Positions 45,869-59,200 of a stretch of 64,000 nucleotides of DNA are shown piece after piece. Numbering within the stretch: position 1 is the first letter of the stretch; each line of letters starts with the position of its first letter. The notes beneath the pieces were generated by a model. It was not told the origin of the DNA. It searched no databases and saw only the letters and a program-made list of their open reading frames with translations. Source of the DNA: Erpobdella octoculata (taxonomy: Eukaryota; Annelida; Clitellata; Hirudinida; Erpobdellidae); assembly GCA_963978895.1 (NCBI GenBank), contig OZ022241.1, positions 40,719,030 through 40,783,029 of the forward strand, read 5' to 3'. The translations under genes were made by a program, and so were the position numbers.

Positions 45869-47343
45869 ATGGCACCACAAATTGATGGGAATCTCGATGC
45901 GAGAGTGTATGTGGGCAACTTGCCCAAGGAAGCGGAAGAACATGAAATCAGAAGAGCCTTCGAAGAATTCGGTCAACTCCAAGCAGTTTGGGTCGCTCGC
46001 AGCCCTCCGGGGTTTGCCTTTGTTCAGTTCGTGGATTCGAGAGATGCCCGCGACGCTGTCAGGGCACTTGATGGAAGGTTGGTGCCGCCATAAGTATAAT
46101 ATTATAATTGCATGCAATCTGTATTATAGAATTATAGCATGCATTCATACTCATTTTAAATTATTAAGACATTTTGTTGACATCAAAATATTGTTTATTT
46201 TTTCTAGTAAATTGTGCGGCGTTAGGATCAGAGTTGAACACTCCAAGGGGAAAAAAAGCGAGAGAGCAGCTACGGGCGGCAGGTATCGGGAATCATCCAA
46301 CTCCAGGCCGTATCGCCGCGATCGCTCAACTAGCCGGGGCCAGAGAAGACGAAGGTAAACATTTTAAATCATTAAATACATCTCCTGTTTTATATTCTTG
46401 AAGTGATCGTACTGCTTGACTTTCAATATAGATTGTCTTCTCTACGCTACTAAACTACTCTTATGCACAGCCTTCATTCAGACATCATAGTCAACCGCCA
46501 ATCGTCTGCTCAACTTCCCCTACTGCTGCTATAACCGTGTGATGTGAACTTGGTTTTCACCATATAGGTTGTAGCTGTTTTTTGTTCTGTGAAGAATCTT
46601 AATGATCAAGAATTTAATAGGTGTTACGGTTAGAAAGACACAATTGTCCGTGATCTCAAGTGTGTGTTAAATTTTGGTAGTATAACATTATTCAATCTAT
46701 GGCGTTGTACTCAGTTGTAGCATACAAAGTTTTGAACTTTCTCCAGATTTATTAATTTATTTTCAACTCATTTTGTCACAATTCCATATTTTGATTGACA
46801 CATTGCTTTAACCGGATTTAAATCGGAGAAAGTTTAAAATAGTGTCTGTTTTTAAGTTCTGATTTATTTACTTAATTTTCCTCATCAAAATTATTACTAA
46901 GATAATTGCTAATAATATCGTAATTGACCGACAGAACCCCATCCTATTCGCCAGACGCTCGTAGTGACAGAAGAAGAAAGAGGTCAGACAGCAGGGACAG
47001 AAAACCGTATTCGGGCAAGTCTGGAGACGGACGAAGAGATCGGGAAAAAAGCCCACTTTCCAGGAGTCCCTCGGTGAGGCGAAAGTCTGTATCACGTCAA
47101 CGATCGAATAACAGGCGTACCAGTTCTTCTCCGAGACCAGACAGCAGAAAAGAAAAGACCCGTAAATCCGTGTCCAAATCGCGCAGCAGATCAGCTAAAG
47201 ACAGATCGACCTCTCGCCACTCTTCGTACAAAAAATCTCCTAAAAGAGTGAAACGTTCACGTTCCAGGTCAGCTAGCTCCGAACGTCGCGTCAAGAAGTC
47301 TTCTCGTGTCAGCAGGTCCAGGAGTGGTTCCAAGGTGTATTGA
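45869..47343 (+). CDS. SR splicing factor, SRSF3/SRSF7 type without zinc knuckle
   Basis: A nuclear RNA-binding protein of the serine/arginine-rich family that helps choose splice sites. Three exons: 45869-46077, 46208-46354, 46935-47343, both introns in phase 2, total 254 residues. Residues about 12-85 form one RRM: RNP2 VYVGNLP, RNP1-like [17 protein letters not shown], continuing across the first intron as [14 protein letters not shown]. The rest is an RS domain with many SR, RS and SP dipeptides (for example [14 protein letters not shown]), ending GSKVY. A polyadenylation signal AATAAA lies 73 bp after the stop. The first exon has the same length (209 nt) and splice phase as that of the paralogue at 50568, implying tandem duplication. 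The vertebrate orthologue cannot be decided between SRSF3 and SRSF7. Confidence 0.92.
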
Positions 47344-47415
47344 TGATATTTCGGCATTTACGGACAGATGCGCAGTAGTACTTTTGCCATAACGTTACTT
47401 TAATTTTATATTTGT

Positions 47416-47421
47416 AATAAA
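47416..47421 (+). terminator. Polyadenylation signal of the first SR gene
   Basis: Canonical AATAAA 73 bp after the stop codon on the coding strand. Confidence 0.6.
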
Positions 47422-49072
47422 AAATTTGATCGGTGAAGCACAATTAAAACAGTTGGACTGTATTTTCTGTTTCTCTGGAAGAATATTATTTTACTTTGAT
47501 TTAATGTTGTTTAATATTTAACTTAATGTAATTCTTGACGCAAAGTTAAGCGCCCGTGTTATTGAGTGTGGAAACTTATTACCTCCTGGTTATTGTGGAA
47601 ACAATAGTCTCGCTGGCTGTGGTGGGTCCAGGGGTCACAGGGTCATTTTTTTGTAATTATCAGTAATCATTTTTTTATAAATGAAAGCTGAAATAAAAAT
47701 TTTGCCGGGATTTTTCGTGTGGCGGATTCAACGAATACCCTGATGGTTGTTTGGCTTTTTCAGGGGTGGTTTCTCCTAGAATTTTCGAGAAAAAAAATTT
47801 TGATGCAAAAGTGATTTTAGAACATTTTTCTAGAAACAAAAGTTTGCCTCCCCCACCCCAAGGAATGGCTGAAATTATGCTCCTGCCTTTTCTGGACGTG
47901 TTGATCTAACCGGAAAATATTGACGATAACTGAGGTATAACAGCGCCATAGCTATAATGGGTAGGGGTGAACTTCTTCAAATAACTTTGCAACTAGATAG
48001 ATAAGTTTTTAAGAATTAATAATACAATCTTAGAGTTTCTTGACCTACTTGTTAATTGACCTACCAGTTGTTAATTGTTGCTGAAACAACGCTTTTCAAC
48101 ATGAGCAAAAGTTAGGAATGACGAGATCAAACACCATATTTTTGACAATAATTCAGTTTTACAAGTTCCTAAGAGTCAATGCAAATAAGTATGACTGCTT
48201 GGCCAAAACACCTGCAACCAGGGGCGTAGCGATGGGAGCAGTTGTCTCTGGGCGTAGGGCAGGAGGAGACGCATTTTCAGTGAGCAAAAAAGTTTTTTTT
48301 TTTAAGTGCCTCCGACTACCCCTTCCCCCGGTAATTAGGTTTTTTTGGAAGGAAAAATGAAAAGGGGAATTGAAAAATTATTTAAAAGTGCCTCCAACCT
48401 TCCTCCCTCCCTCGGTCATCAGGTTTTTTGGAATCAAAGAAGGTCTTGTGTTTTGTCCTCGGGCGAAAAAGACCCTAGCTTCGCCTCGAATCTGCCTGCA
48501 AGGTTTCAAGCAAACCATCGACGCAGATGAGGGCTATACTGAAAGTTTTTGAAGGCAGCGGAGGCATTGCAGATACAAAATTGTATTGAATTTTTATTGG
48601 CAAAACTAACAACTCCTAGGATTTGGGGAAAAAAGAACAGAATATGATGACGACCTAACTCACTCCCCAGCACGTTGGAAGAAAGAGACTTTTTATGTTG
48701 ATATTGCTATACGGAAAGAAAAAATACAAAGAGAAGATGAGGATATAGAGATGGAGAGAAAAAAGAAGAAAAAGTGAGAAAGAGGCTTATAAATTCTTTT
48801 TTGTTTGGTTTTACTCAATAAAAAATTGAAAATATCTTACAATGGGTTGCACAACGACAGTAATCAAAAATTTATGACACTTTAAAAAAATTCAGGTCTC
48901 CATTACCAAATTCTTTGATCCGCCACTGCATGTGAGTGTGTGTGTGAAACGTTCATTTATACAGAATTGAAAAATAAATTGTTTCTGTTTGCTATCTGTT
49001 ACACTAGAAATGATGTTTTTGAATTTATTCAAACTCTGTTCAACTGAACTGATATCATAGATATATATATCT
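47422..49072. other. Intergenic between the SR paralogues, with repeat relics
   Basis: No exon seen. A 'ggggcgtagcgatggg' motif near 48220 begins a diverged repeat whose interior has two copies of a unit with 'agtgcctccaac' or 'agtgcctccgac' and 'tcatcaggttttttgg'. Related pieces occur at 23.9-24.1 kb and at the window start. 'atccgccactg' near 48911-48927 resembles a hAT element end, but no matching start was found. Confidence 0.5.
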
Positions 49073-50289
49073 ACTAGCGGGGTTACCCGGCGTTGCCCGG
49101 GGTTTTTAGAGGTTTTTCTAATGTTTGTCCCTCTCGCTCCCGTTTCCTTCTCCACTTTCCCGTTTTCGTCGCGTTCCCGGTCGCTTTTCCGCTCTCGGTC
49201 GTTATCCAGCTCCCGGTCGCTTTCCCGCTCAGAAGTTTTGTTATCGATTTTCTCTCTTGCTCGCGTTTCCTTCCAAGCTTGCTCTCCCGATTCCAGTCGC
49301 TTTCCGCGTTCCCGGTCGCTTTCCCGTTCCCGGTCGCTTTCCCGTTCCCGGTCGCTTTCCCGTTCCCGGTCGCTTTCCCGTTCCCGGTCGCTTTCCCGTT
49401 CCCGGTCGCTTTCCCGTTCCCGGTCGCTTTCCCGTTCCCGGTCGCTTTCCCGTTCCCGGTCGCTTTCCCGTTTCCGGTCGCTTTCCCGTTCCCGCTCACG
49501 CTTGCTCTCCCGTTCCCGGTCATGCTTGCTCTCCCATTCCCGGTCACGGTAGCTCTCCCGTTCCCGTTTCCGTTCCCGCTCATTTTCTCTTTTACATTCT
49601 TTCATAACTTCTGTTAGCCCATAAAACGCAAAATAGATTTGCTAAGACTATATATATATATATATATATGAATGTTTGTGGGTTAGTTTGTCTATTATAG
49701 AAACGGGAAAGCACCCGGAACGGACAGCGAGCGGGAACAGAAAAGCAAGCGTGAGCGGGAATGGGAGAGCAAACGTGAGCGGGAACGGGGCAGCGACCGG
49801 GACGGGAAAACGACCGGGAGCGGGAAAGCGACCGGGAGCGGGAAAGCGACCGGGAGCGGGAAAGCGACCGGCAGTGGGAAAACGACCGAAAACGGAAAAG
49901 CTAACAGGAGTGGGAAAGCAGGTGGGAAAGGAAACGGGAGAGAAAGAGACAAACATTAGAAAAACCTCTAAAAACCTGGGCAACGCCGGGTATCTCCGCT
50001 AGTACATACATAAACACACACACACAGACACACATACATGCACATACACATACATACATACACACATACATACGCACATACATATATATATAGTTCCCGC
50101 TCGCTCACCCGCTCCGCTCCGCTCATTTTGTGACGGATTTCAAAAAAAAATTTTTTCTTTTTGATTTTCATTGACTCTCAAGGTTGTGTGAAAATTTCAT
50201 TACGATCGGATGAATGGTGTAGCAATGCATAAAGGACATTAACATACATAAATACATATATACAAACATTCATTTTTATATATATAGAT
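49073..50289. mobile_element. Foldback mobile element, copy 2 (between the SR genes)
   Basis: Nearly identical to the copy at 34995-36216 in ends, centre and tail. It has about ten 18-bp units in the left arm and only about three in the right, against nine and five in copy 1. The inverted end is at 50003 and the tail ends near 50289, about 280 bp upstream of the second SR gene's start codon. Confidence 0.75.
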
Positions 50290-50567
50290 GACTGATCTTG
50301 GGAAACCAGCGCACTATTATATATGCCGGTGGGTGTGGCAACGTCCTATTTAAATTTCTAAAAAAGTAGTATTTTATAAAAAAAAAATAAAAAACACAAA
50401 AATAATTTTATTTTAATTTATATTAAAAAACTTATTAATTGTTTTTTTAAACAATTATAATTAATTACTCAATGTTTAGTGTTTTTGCACTTCCGCTTTC
50501 CTAAAGCTGAGCATTGTGCCGTTATTCGCTTGTCTAAGTTTTAATTGTTGCCAAGTTACCAATAAAA

Positions 50568-52474
50568 ATGTCCCGCTATCGAAATGAAGTTTCAGAATGT
50601 AAAGTTTATATTGGCGATCTGCCAAGAAATGCCGATGAAAAAGAAATCGAGCGAGCTTTTGAGCATTATGGCGCACTGAAGAGCGTTTGGGTGGCAAGGA
50701 ACCCGCCCGGCTTCGCGTTTGTGGAGTATGAAGATCCCAGGGACGCCCAGGATGCGGTTCGAGGATTAGATGGAAGGTTAGAGTTTTGATAATCAAAAAG
50801 CAAATTTTTTAAAGGTTTTTAAGTATGTAAATTAACTACTATAATTAATGAGCTACATTATATTTTGTTTGTGTGGTTGTATAGCAAATACAACTTTTAT
50901 TGTTGGCTATATTGGTTTTGTTCATATAATTTAATGGGTTGATTATTTGTATTGTATTACTAGCTCTCTCTGTGGCTCAAGGATTCGAGTGGAGCATGCT
51001 ACTGGCAAGTCAAGACCCAAGAACTTTGGCGGCAGAGGTGGAGGAGGAGGTGGCGGGGGATTCGGAGGCAGAAGAGACGGACCACCTTTCAGAGGTGGCC
51101 GTGACTCACCCAGAAGGAACGACAGGTGCTACATTTGTGGGGATATTGGGCATGCCTCCTATGACTGCCCACGGTCGTCCAGCGGCAGGGCTAGGGACTA
51201 CAGCGGGGGTAGAGATTATCAGAGAAAGAGGTAAGGGGGGCTTTAAATTCAAAATTTGAACAGAAGAGGGGTAATAATGGCTAGTGGACGTATTTTAATC
51301 TAATTTGACTGATGAAAGTCAAATCCTAAGCTTGAGAGTAGAGTAGCCAGAGCATTGGGAAATTATGCATAATTTATTTTTTATATATTCTTTTGTTTTT
51401 AAAGTTATTGCAAGTGAATATACTGTAAAGTGATATAATAATTCACAGTGGGTGTAAATTTTAGGTAACCACCACCATCATCACCTTCGTGTAACTAATA
51501 AAGTGCCCCACATCACTGCATCACCATAACATCGCATCTTCTCTCCCTTCTTCGCTTCAAAAGAATCAAACTTCGGCAGCATTCTGCTACTACAGATTCT
51601 TCACTCCTTTCATCTCTTCTTTCAACCGCCCGTCAACAACGTCGCGGCATCAAATTCTTCCCCATCCTGTGCACCGCGTTTCTCGAGCCACGTAGCCCAG
51701 CGGCAACATGGCGTCGATCGCTCGCTTTAAAATAAGCGTGCCCTGAATAAGCATATTGTGCCGACTGTTAAGTAGTTGGTCTTAAATGGTCGTAAGTTAG
51801 CATCGACTACTGTCAGTTCTTCAACGACTACTAATGCGGCTACTACTGCGTCCGCTCCCAACACTACGTCTACCGCCACTACTATATTCTTCACCAACGC
51901 TTCAAAATTTATCTGAGATAGCGCGGTTGTATCAGCCCAGGTTTGACATCGGGTCTTTGTTTTGTACGGTTTGATACTTTTTCATCGCAAGTCCTTGACG
52001 TGAGTCAATTTTTGAAATGACTTATCCACAGGTCACCTTCACCAGCGTGGAACAGGTCTCGAAACAAGAGCAGAAGCCGAAGCTACAGCAGGTGAACGTT
52101 TTGTTGTACTTCATTTATTGGTTTGTGTGTACAACAAAATTTCTCGATATGTGTAATTTTCAATGTCTGTGAAATTGTATTTTAAAGGAATTGACATAAT
52201 GCTGTCGAGTGGCATTGCAATTGTAATTATGTTTGTGAAATTGTAGGAAGATTTAATGTTTAAAGACAGCTTGAACCCTTATGAAATTTTCGTGGCTTTG
52301 GCTGTATCGAACAATACAAAAAAAGACTCCACAGTAGTAGGACTGAATGCAGGAGCACTGTAGCCAATCAAATTAGTTTGATCTGATTTCTATTTATAAA
52401 CGTTACAGCGGGTTTTATTTTTAACAAACAGATCTCCGATTCGTGTGGCCAGAAGAAGTAGATCTAGGAATTGA
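50568..52474 (+). CDS. SRSF7-like SR splicing factor with CCHC zinc knuckle
   Basis: An SR-family RNA-binding protein, presumably acting in nuclear pre-mRNA splicing and possibly mRNA export like SRSF7. Four exons: 50568-50776, 50964-51230, 52032-52091, 52432-52474, all introns in phase 2, total 192 residues. Residues about 11-85 are an RRM ([24 protein letters not shown]; then [13 protein letters not shown] after the intron). A Gly-rich stretch follows, then a CCHC knuckle [14 protein letters not shown] (about residues 125-138), the hallmark of SRSF7/9G8-type proteins. The RS domain is short and split over exons 2-4 ([19 protein letters not shown]). The exon 2 donor is GAG|GTAAGG; reading on meets a stop at once, so a truncated isoform without the RS tail is possible by intron retention. 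Confidence 0.93.
51231..52031. other. Intron of the SRSF7-like gene
   Basis: About 800 bp. No extra exon could be supported, but SR genes often carry a conserved poison exon and the 51.5-51.9 kb part is less AT-rich than other introns here. Confidence 0.4.
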
Positions 52475-53288
52475 AAATATTTAAAAGGAAGCAGTTGAAG
52501 CAGCAGCAGCAAGCGTGTGGACAAAACAGCTGTTATTATGTTGTGACTCGTTGTTATGTTTGTGCGCGTGTATGTATGAATAGTGTTTTTATTTTTTTAT
52601 AAGTCTTTTAAGACGAGACGATTTCTTGTTATGATACGTGTGTTGTTAGGTGAACAGTTTGTTTGGTTTTAAGATTAAAAGTTTATCAAGATCATTTTTT
52701 GTTTTTTTTTATTTTTATTGAGTCAGTAATTAAAGTACTGTACAAATTAATCGTACAACAAATATGAAATGCCTTTTCGGTACGCGTTCGTAATGGTTAA
52801 AAGTCGTTTAAAGGCAATTCATGAACGATTAAAAAAGATTGCACGACTCGATTCAATAAATGTTAGAAGTCAAGTTCAATGTGCTTGAAATCTGAACAGG
52901 ACCCCTTCTGGGTTGAAAACGGTGGATGAAAGTCGTTGTCATGTAGGAAGATTTTGAAGACCTTTGGTGTTCACGCTCAACCTGTATTGGGATTATTAAA
53001 CCAAAAAGTTGCTGAAGACTGTAACAATTTAAAAACAAAATTCATTACTCATAGTTGTACATAACAAGTTTAAAAAACGAGTTGGAAAAACATGATGCAA
53101 GTTCATCAATTGAACAATCTAATTCAAAATAATAACAATCATTCACTGATTTCTCACTGAATTACGTTTACTGATATAGCACATCTGAAAAGTTACGGAG
53201 TTTTTAGAACATGTACCGATTTTTAGACAGAAAAGTATTAATTAATTAAAAGAGTTTTTCAACAGTTCGTTTAATAAGTTAGCCATTT
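52475..53288. other. Intergenic between convergent SR and Bora genes
   Basis: No exon seen. ATTAAA at 52674-52679 is a possible polyadenylation signal for the SR gene, about 200 bp past its stop. Confidence 0.4.
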
Positions 53289-56200
53289 TCACTTGCAGTC
53301 ATCTCGTCCGAACAGCGTGTACCCTTGTAGCTTCTGATCTCCGGCACTCCGGGCACTGATCTCATCGTGAAGTAGCTCGCTGGCGATCACGCACGAATAT
53401 CCAGAGGGATTGCTGGTCACGTTAGAAGAGTAGGAAGACAATCCTAGACTGTTGGAGTTGTAGCCTTGGTCTGCACTGGCCCAGAACTCGCTGGTGACGT
53501 GATGGCTGCCGTGACACGCTTCGTACTTGTCGCCGTCATCCGTCGCCATGGTCATCGTGTCGTGCTGAAAGTCAAGAGGACGACCGTGGAATGCAGGGTT
53601 TAGACTTGCCATTCCTAAAATCAGAGCGGTGTATAGTTACAATAATACTGATGAAACATTGATTTAAAAAGTTAATTCTATGGTTACAAAATTATTTTTT
53701 ATATCTAGAAGCTGCTAGCAAAAAGAATAATTTAAAAAAAAACATTATGAAGTAGAACCTGTGTCATCTTCGGCAAATCTAAGAGCTATTTGGACCTTTC
53801 GGTTGACGGGAGCACCTGTTATGAAATTTAAAAAAATTCATTGTTTAGAACAGATAAAAACACTAAGCAGCAGAATTAAAAGCGTTTTATTTCATGTAAC
53901 AGAAGCGGCGGACTACGAAAAAAATCATTTACAGCATTTAGCAACACAGGCTGGTGTATTAAGTTCGTTTAAAAGTTTTTTAATGCGTGTAAAGCAAAAC
54001 CTCGAATCATGTAAGCCAATTTTTAAAATAAAGCAACGGTTACCTAAGTCTCTCTTAGGCGTGTCACCGAGGCTGAAGTCCTGGGACATATAGCAGCTTG
54101 TTTCCATTGCTTGAACTGGTGCTGTCGATTAGAGGAAGAGGTAAACATATGAAAACAAACATCCTCGTGAACAACTACCAATACTTATTACGGCCGACCA
54201 ATGATCATACTTATTACGGCCGACCAATGATCATGCTTATTACAGCCGACCAATGACAATGATCATACTTATTACGACCGACCAATGAACATACTTATTA
54301 CGGCCGACCAATGATCATACTCATTACGGCCGACCAATGATCAAACTAAGTACTAACACAGCTCGATGTCGAGCGCTTCCTTATAGAAGTGCGTGATCGG
54401 CGACATCTCGAGAGGAGTGAACAGCTGATGCGGAGCACTCGCCGAACAGCGCCTGAAAGAAGGACTCTCGAATCGTCCGTGGATTGGGCTCGAAGAAAAT
54501 AGTTCCTGTTTGCGTGAAAATGGGATTAGTTGATATTAACCACGAGTGTACCATTATAACAAAAACTAAACAGGCTAAACTATTTTTTGACTCAAGTAAA
54601 TGCAAATAAAGTTATATAGCCATTGAACTGAAACAGAAGATAGAGAACATTTGGAGACTAGGACTCTATACCCCCCCTGTCACGCCCGCGTAAACGCAGG
54701 TGCGTGCCTGGATCTAACTTTGGGATTTCCGGCGCAGGCGGTGCATCGGGTATTGCACAACGTTGCGTGTTTGGATTGTTGCGCGAATATTTGAACGTTT
54801 AAGCCTGTAGCCTGTAGCCTGGAGGGCTTGTATTTATAAGGCTGTCGCGAACTACTTCGTCCCTTCTTCTTGTTCCTGTTTCGCCATTGTTTGATCGACG
54901 TTGAAACTGTTTTTTGTATCTGTCGCGTCGTTTGATAAAGTTTTCGAACTGTATTCGTTAATAAAACATCTAATACTGTTTAAAGAGTGTCTTTAACTTT
55001 ATTTAGACTTTAATTTTCTCCAGCAATATCGACGACTTCGCAAAGGCGGAATCGTCACATTGCATTTTTGGTGGCAGCGGTGGGATAGTCAGTCGATACA
55101 TCGATCAGAGTCGTCCTGGGGTGGTGGAGTTCATCCAGTTGACGAAGTTCTACCGAGTTTGAAGATCGACGATTGACGATTCAGGTTGGAGAAAGAGTCC
55201 AGGCGGAGTTCAGACCGTTCAGTTCGACCACGTGGCGAGATCCATTTCTCAAGGTTCAAGGAGGGCCGATCCACATCTCAGGTTAGAGGTTTTATCGTTG
55301 CCGGATTGCCCAGTTAGGTTTTTCCTTCTTTTTCTGTGTAGTTGGTTTCATAAATATGATTAGAACCCCTACGGTTGGAGAGTCAGTTGCGCTGGATAGT
55401 CCTACAGGGATCCTTAGCGAGGAGCACTATCAATTTGTTGATGATAGTCGGCGTCCACGTAGAGTTAGTGAAGATGCTAACGTTAGCAAAAGTTCTAAGT
55501 CAGAAATAGCTGAGCGTAAATTAGCATTGCGCGAAGCAGAATTGGCGGCAAAAGAAGCTAAGTTAGAACAGGAGCGTAGACTCGCTGACGCTAAGTTAGA
55601 AGAGGATAGGGCGAACCGCAGACTAGCTGAAGCTAAGTTAGAACAAGACAAGGCTAAGTTAGATGAAGATAGGGCAAATCGCAGACTTGCTGAAGCTAAG
55701 TTAGAACAGGAGAGCAGACTCGCTGAAGCTAAATTAGAACAGGAGCGTAGACTCGCTGACGCTAGGTTAGATGAGGATAGGGCAACCCGCAGACTTGCTG
55801 AAGCTAAATTAGAGCTGGAACGTGAAAGGATTCAGGACCACAATAGTCTTGAGGTTTCCTTAGCCGTTCGCTCTAGTCGCTTTCAGAATGCCATGAAGGG
55901 TATAATGGCAGAGTTTCCCTCAGATCCTGCTGCAATACCGGGGTATTTTCAGTATCTAGAGAATCAGTTTGCATCATACCAAGTTGATGATGATGTAAAA
56001 CCCAAAATATTACAGGCCCACTTGAATAATAGAGCTCGCTCAATCTTGAGTCGATTGACCATTGCTCAGTTAGGTGACTATGAGGAATTAAAGCAAATTC
56101 TATTGCAGGAATTTCGGGTCACTCCCAGTCTTTTGAGGGAGAGGTTTTATGCTGTAAAAAGGAGACCTGGTGAGACTTATTCACAGGTAGCTTCTGAATT

Positions 56201-59200
56201 ACACACAGCGTTGTCATATTATATTAAAAGTAGGAATATCGATGAGAATTTCCATCAATTAGTTAGTTTGATGTGTGCCGATAGGTTGAAACAACTAATG
56301 TCTCCCAGTTGTGCAGATTTTATTTTAACTCAGGAAAAGGATGATTGGTTAAATCATCTAGAGCTTTCACGCGTTGCGGATAGCTACATGGCCACACACG
56401 AGCATGAGACTAGACCGCCCCGATTCAACAACCCAAAACCAACAGATAAAGGGTCAGGGTCTCCCATTCCTAACAGAATGACTAAAATATCCATTGATCC
56501 TAATATGGATAAGGATAAAAAGTATGGATTATGCTTTAAATGCCATAAGAAGGGTCATTCGTTCAAGGAATGTCCTCTACATAAATTCCCTTCCTCAAAC
56601 TTACCTAATCCCAGAATTAATTGTTGTCAAACAGAAAATTCCTTTAATTGTCTCGGTGATAGGAAAACATTTGTTGATGATAAAAATTTGTCCTCTCAGT
56701 CAAAAAATTCCTTTAATTGTCTCGATGATAGGAAAACATTGGTTGATGGTAAAAATTTGTCTTCTCATTCAGAAAATTCCTTTAGAGGTCTCGTTGATAG
56801 GAAAATATTGTTTGATGGTCAAAAATCTTTTCCCTGTCCCGAAGCATGTCCCATTATAGATGTTGATGATTATCACATTAGGTCTTATGAGAATGTATTT
56901 ATCGATCAATTACCATCTATTCCAGCTTTGATTGATAGTGGTGCAGAAGTATGTTGCATTAGAGAAGATTTAATTAAATCTCTTCATAGGGTACCACATA
57001 AATTTATAAAATTATCTGGCCTTAAGGGTCAACCAGAAATTGTAGGTTGTGTTAGATTAGTTGTTCGACCAGATCTTGTGGGTGATGACATTGTGAACCT
57101 AGCACCCAAGGTTCGTGCATGGTTTGCTGTCGTCCCAAATCTTAATGAGCAAATTATTATCACTCCCTCCGTAAGTAATTTATTGAAAACGATATCATTG
57201 TATGATACCGTTGCATACCCTATTAAGAACGAACAAAATGCACATGACTCTGATGTGAATGGTCCCAGTCTTGAAATAACTAATTCACAATATTTTGTTT
57301 TAGATGAACCTCGTAATGATGAGCATAGTCCCGATGTTGCATTGATTCTAGGTGAAGGTGTTTCTCGTGCTGCTGACGCTAGGAAAGTTGATTCTCAGGC
57401 CGATACTTGTCAGGACATAGGTGCTTCTGTGGTTTCGGGTGATGATATTTGTCCAGGTGCTGATGCTAGGAAAGTTGATTCACAGACCGATACTTGTCAG
57501 GGCATAGGTGCTTCTGTAATTTCGGGTGATGATATTTGTCCAGGTGCTGATGCTAGGAAAGTTGATTCACAGACCGATACTTGTCAGGACATAGGTGTTT
57601 CTGTAGTTGCGGGTGATGATATTTGTCCAGGTGCTGATGCAGGCGGAAGTGATTCACGAACCGACGCTCGATTTACAACCATTAACGATGATTGTCAGGG
57701 GGTAGACGATAGTAATGATCCCGATGCGTTTGCTAAAGAGCAACATGATTGTCCTTCACTTAAGTCCTTCTGGTTGCTAGGTATAAATAAGCGTAAAAAC
57801 TTTTATATCGACAAGGGACTTTTGTTTCACAAGGAGAATCAGTGGGGTCATTCCATAAAACAGTTGTGTTTGCCCAGGAGTCGTATACTTGCAGTGTTAC
57901 AGATGGGGCATGATGCTCCCTATTCGGGGCACATGGCTGCCAAGAGTACACGGCAGCGTATTCGACTCAGTTTTTGGTTTCCCGATATGGAGAAACAAGT
58001 CCAAACCTATTGTGAGTCGTGCCCCGTGTGCCAGTTAAGGGCACCTGTTAGAAAAAGAGACCGAGTCCCCATAACTCCCATTCCAAGGGGAGATGAACTA
58101 CCATTTAATCATTTAGTTATGGATTGTATAGGGCCCATAATTCCAGCGGGTGATAGTGTGACTGTCCGACCCAAGTACAATTATGCCCTGGTTGTTGTCG
58201 ATTTGTTCTCCAGATGGCCGATGGCTTATCCATTAAGGTCATTAGATGCTAAATCTGTATGTGAGATCCTTATTCAGATCTTTATGACGTTTTCCATACC
58301 GCGAATAATTAGTTCCGATTGTGGTACGAATTTTAAAAATCGGTTAACGACGACTTTTCTTAAATGTTTGGGGTGCAGTCCTAGGTTTAACACCCCAGGG
58401 CATCCTGAAGCATCCGGATTAGTGGAGAGGTGTAACCAGAGTCTTAAGAACATGATTTTTAAATTGGTTGAGGCACATCCTAAGGAGTGGTTTAAGGTTC
58501 TTCCTTTTGTATTATGGAGTTTACGTGAGAAACCGTCATCGACAACTCATATTGCTCCTTATACATTAGTGTATGGTACTTTGCCACGAGGACCACTTGC
58601 TATCCTCAGAGACTCTTGGAGTAACGAAAAGGAGTTACCTTTTCATTTAGGTAAGAATCCGTACAAATACTTAGCCGATCTCAGACAAAACCTACAGTTA
58701 GCTAAGGAATTTGCTGAAATTGCAGGAGACCAAGAGCAGAGCAATTACGCACGAAAATATAACGTTAGGAGCAGTGATAGGTCTTTTTGTGTAGGTGACA
58801 GAGTAATAATTTTAGCACCTGTAAAAGGGGGGTCTAAATTTATGAAGAGATGGCAGGGTCCCGGGGTGATAGTGAAGGTGAAAGCACCATACTCTTATTT
58901 AGTGGAAATTGAGGGCTGTAAACACCATCTACATGCAAATAAGATTCGGAAATACCATGACCGAATAGAAACCGCCATTAATAACAATTGTTCTGTAGTA
59001 TACGAGAAGGACCACGAATTTGGTTTGATTGATTTTCCAAGTAAGTTTGATCCTTATCAAGATAAACCTCCGAGTTGTAGGGTAGCAAAGGGCTGTTTGG
59101 ACCATCTTTCACAGGATTATCGCACACAATTATGTGACATAATTGATGATTTTCCCGAGATATTCTCAGAATCATTAGGAGTTTGTTCTGTTGTATCTCA

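Noticed and set aside
54358..54505. Alternative frame of a Bora exon ending in a stop (GTIFFEPNPRTIRESFFQ...)
   Set aside because: The frame giving LFSSSPIHG and FTPLEMSPI matches Bora and joins both neighbours in phase; the alternative would truncate the protein.
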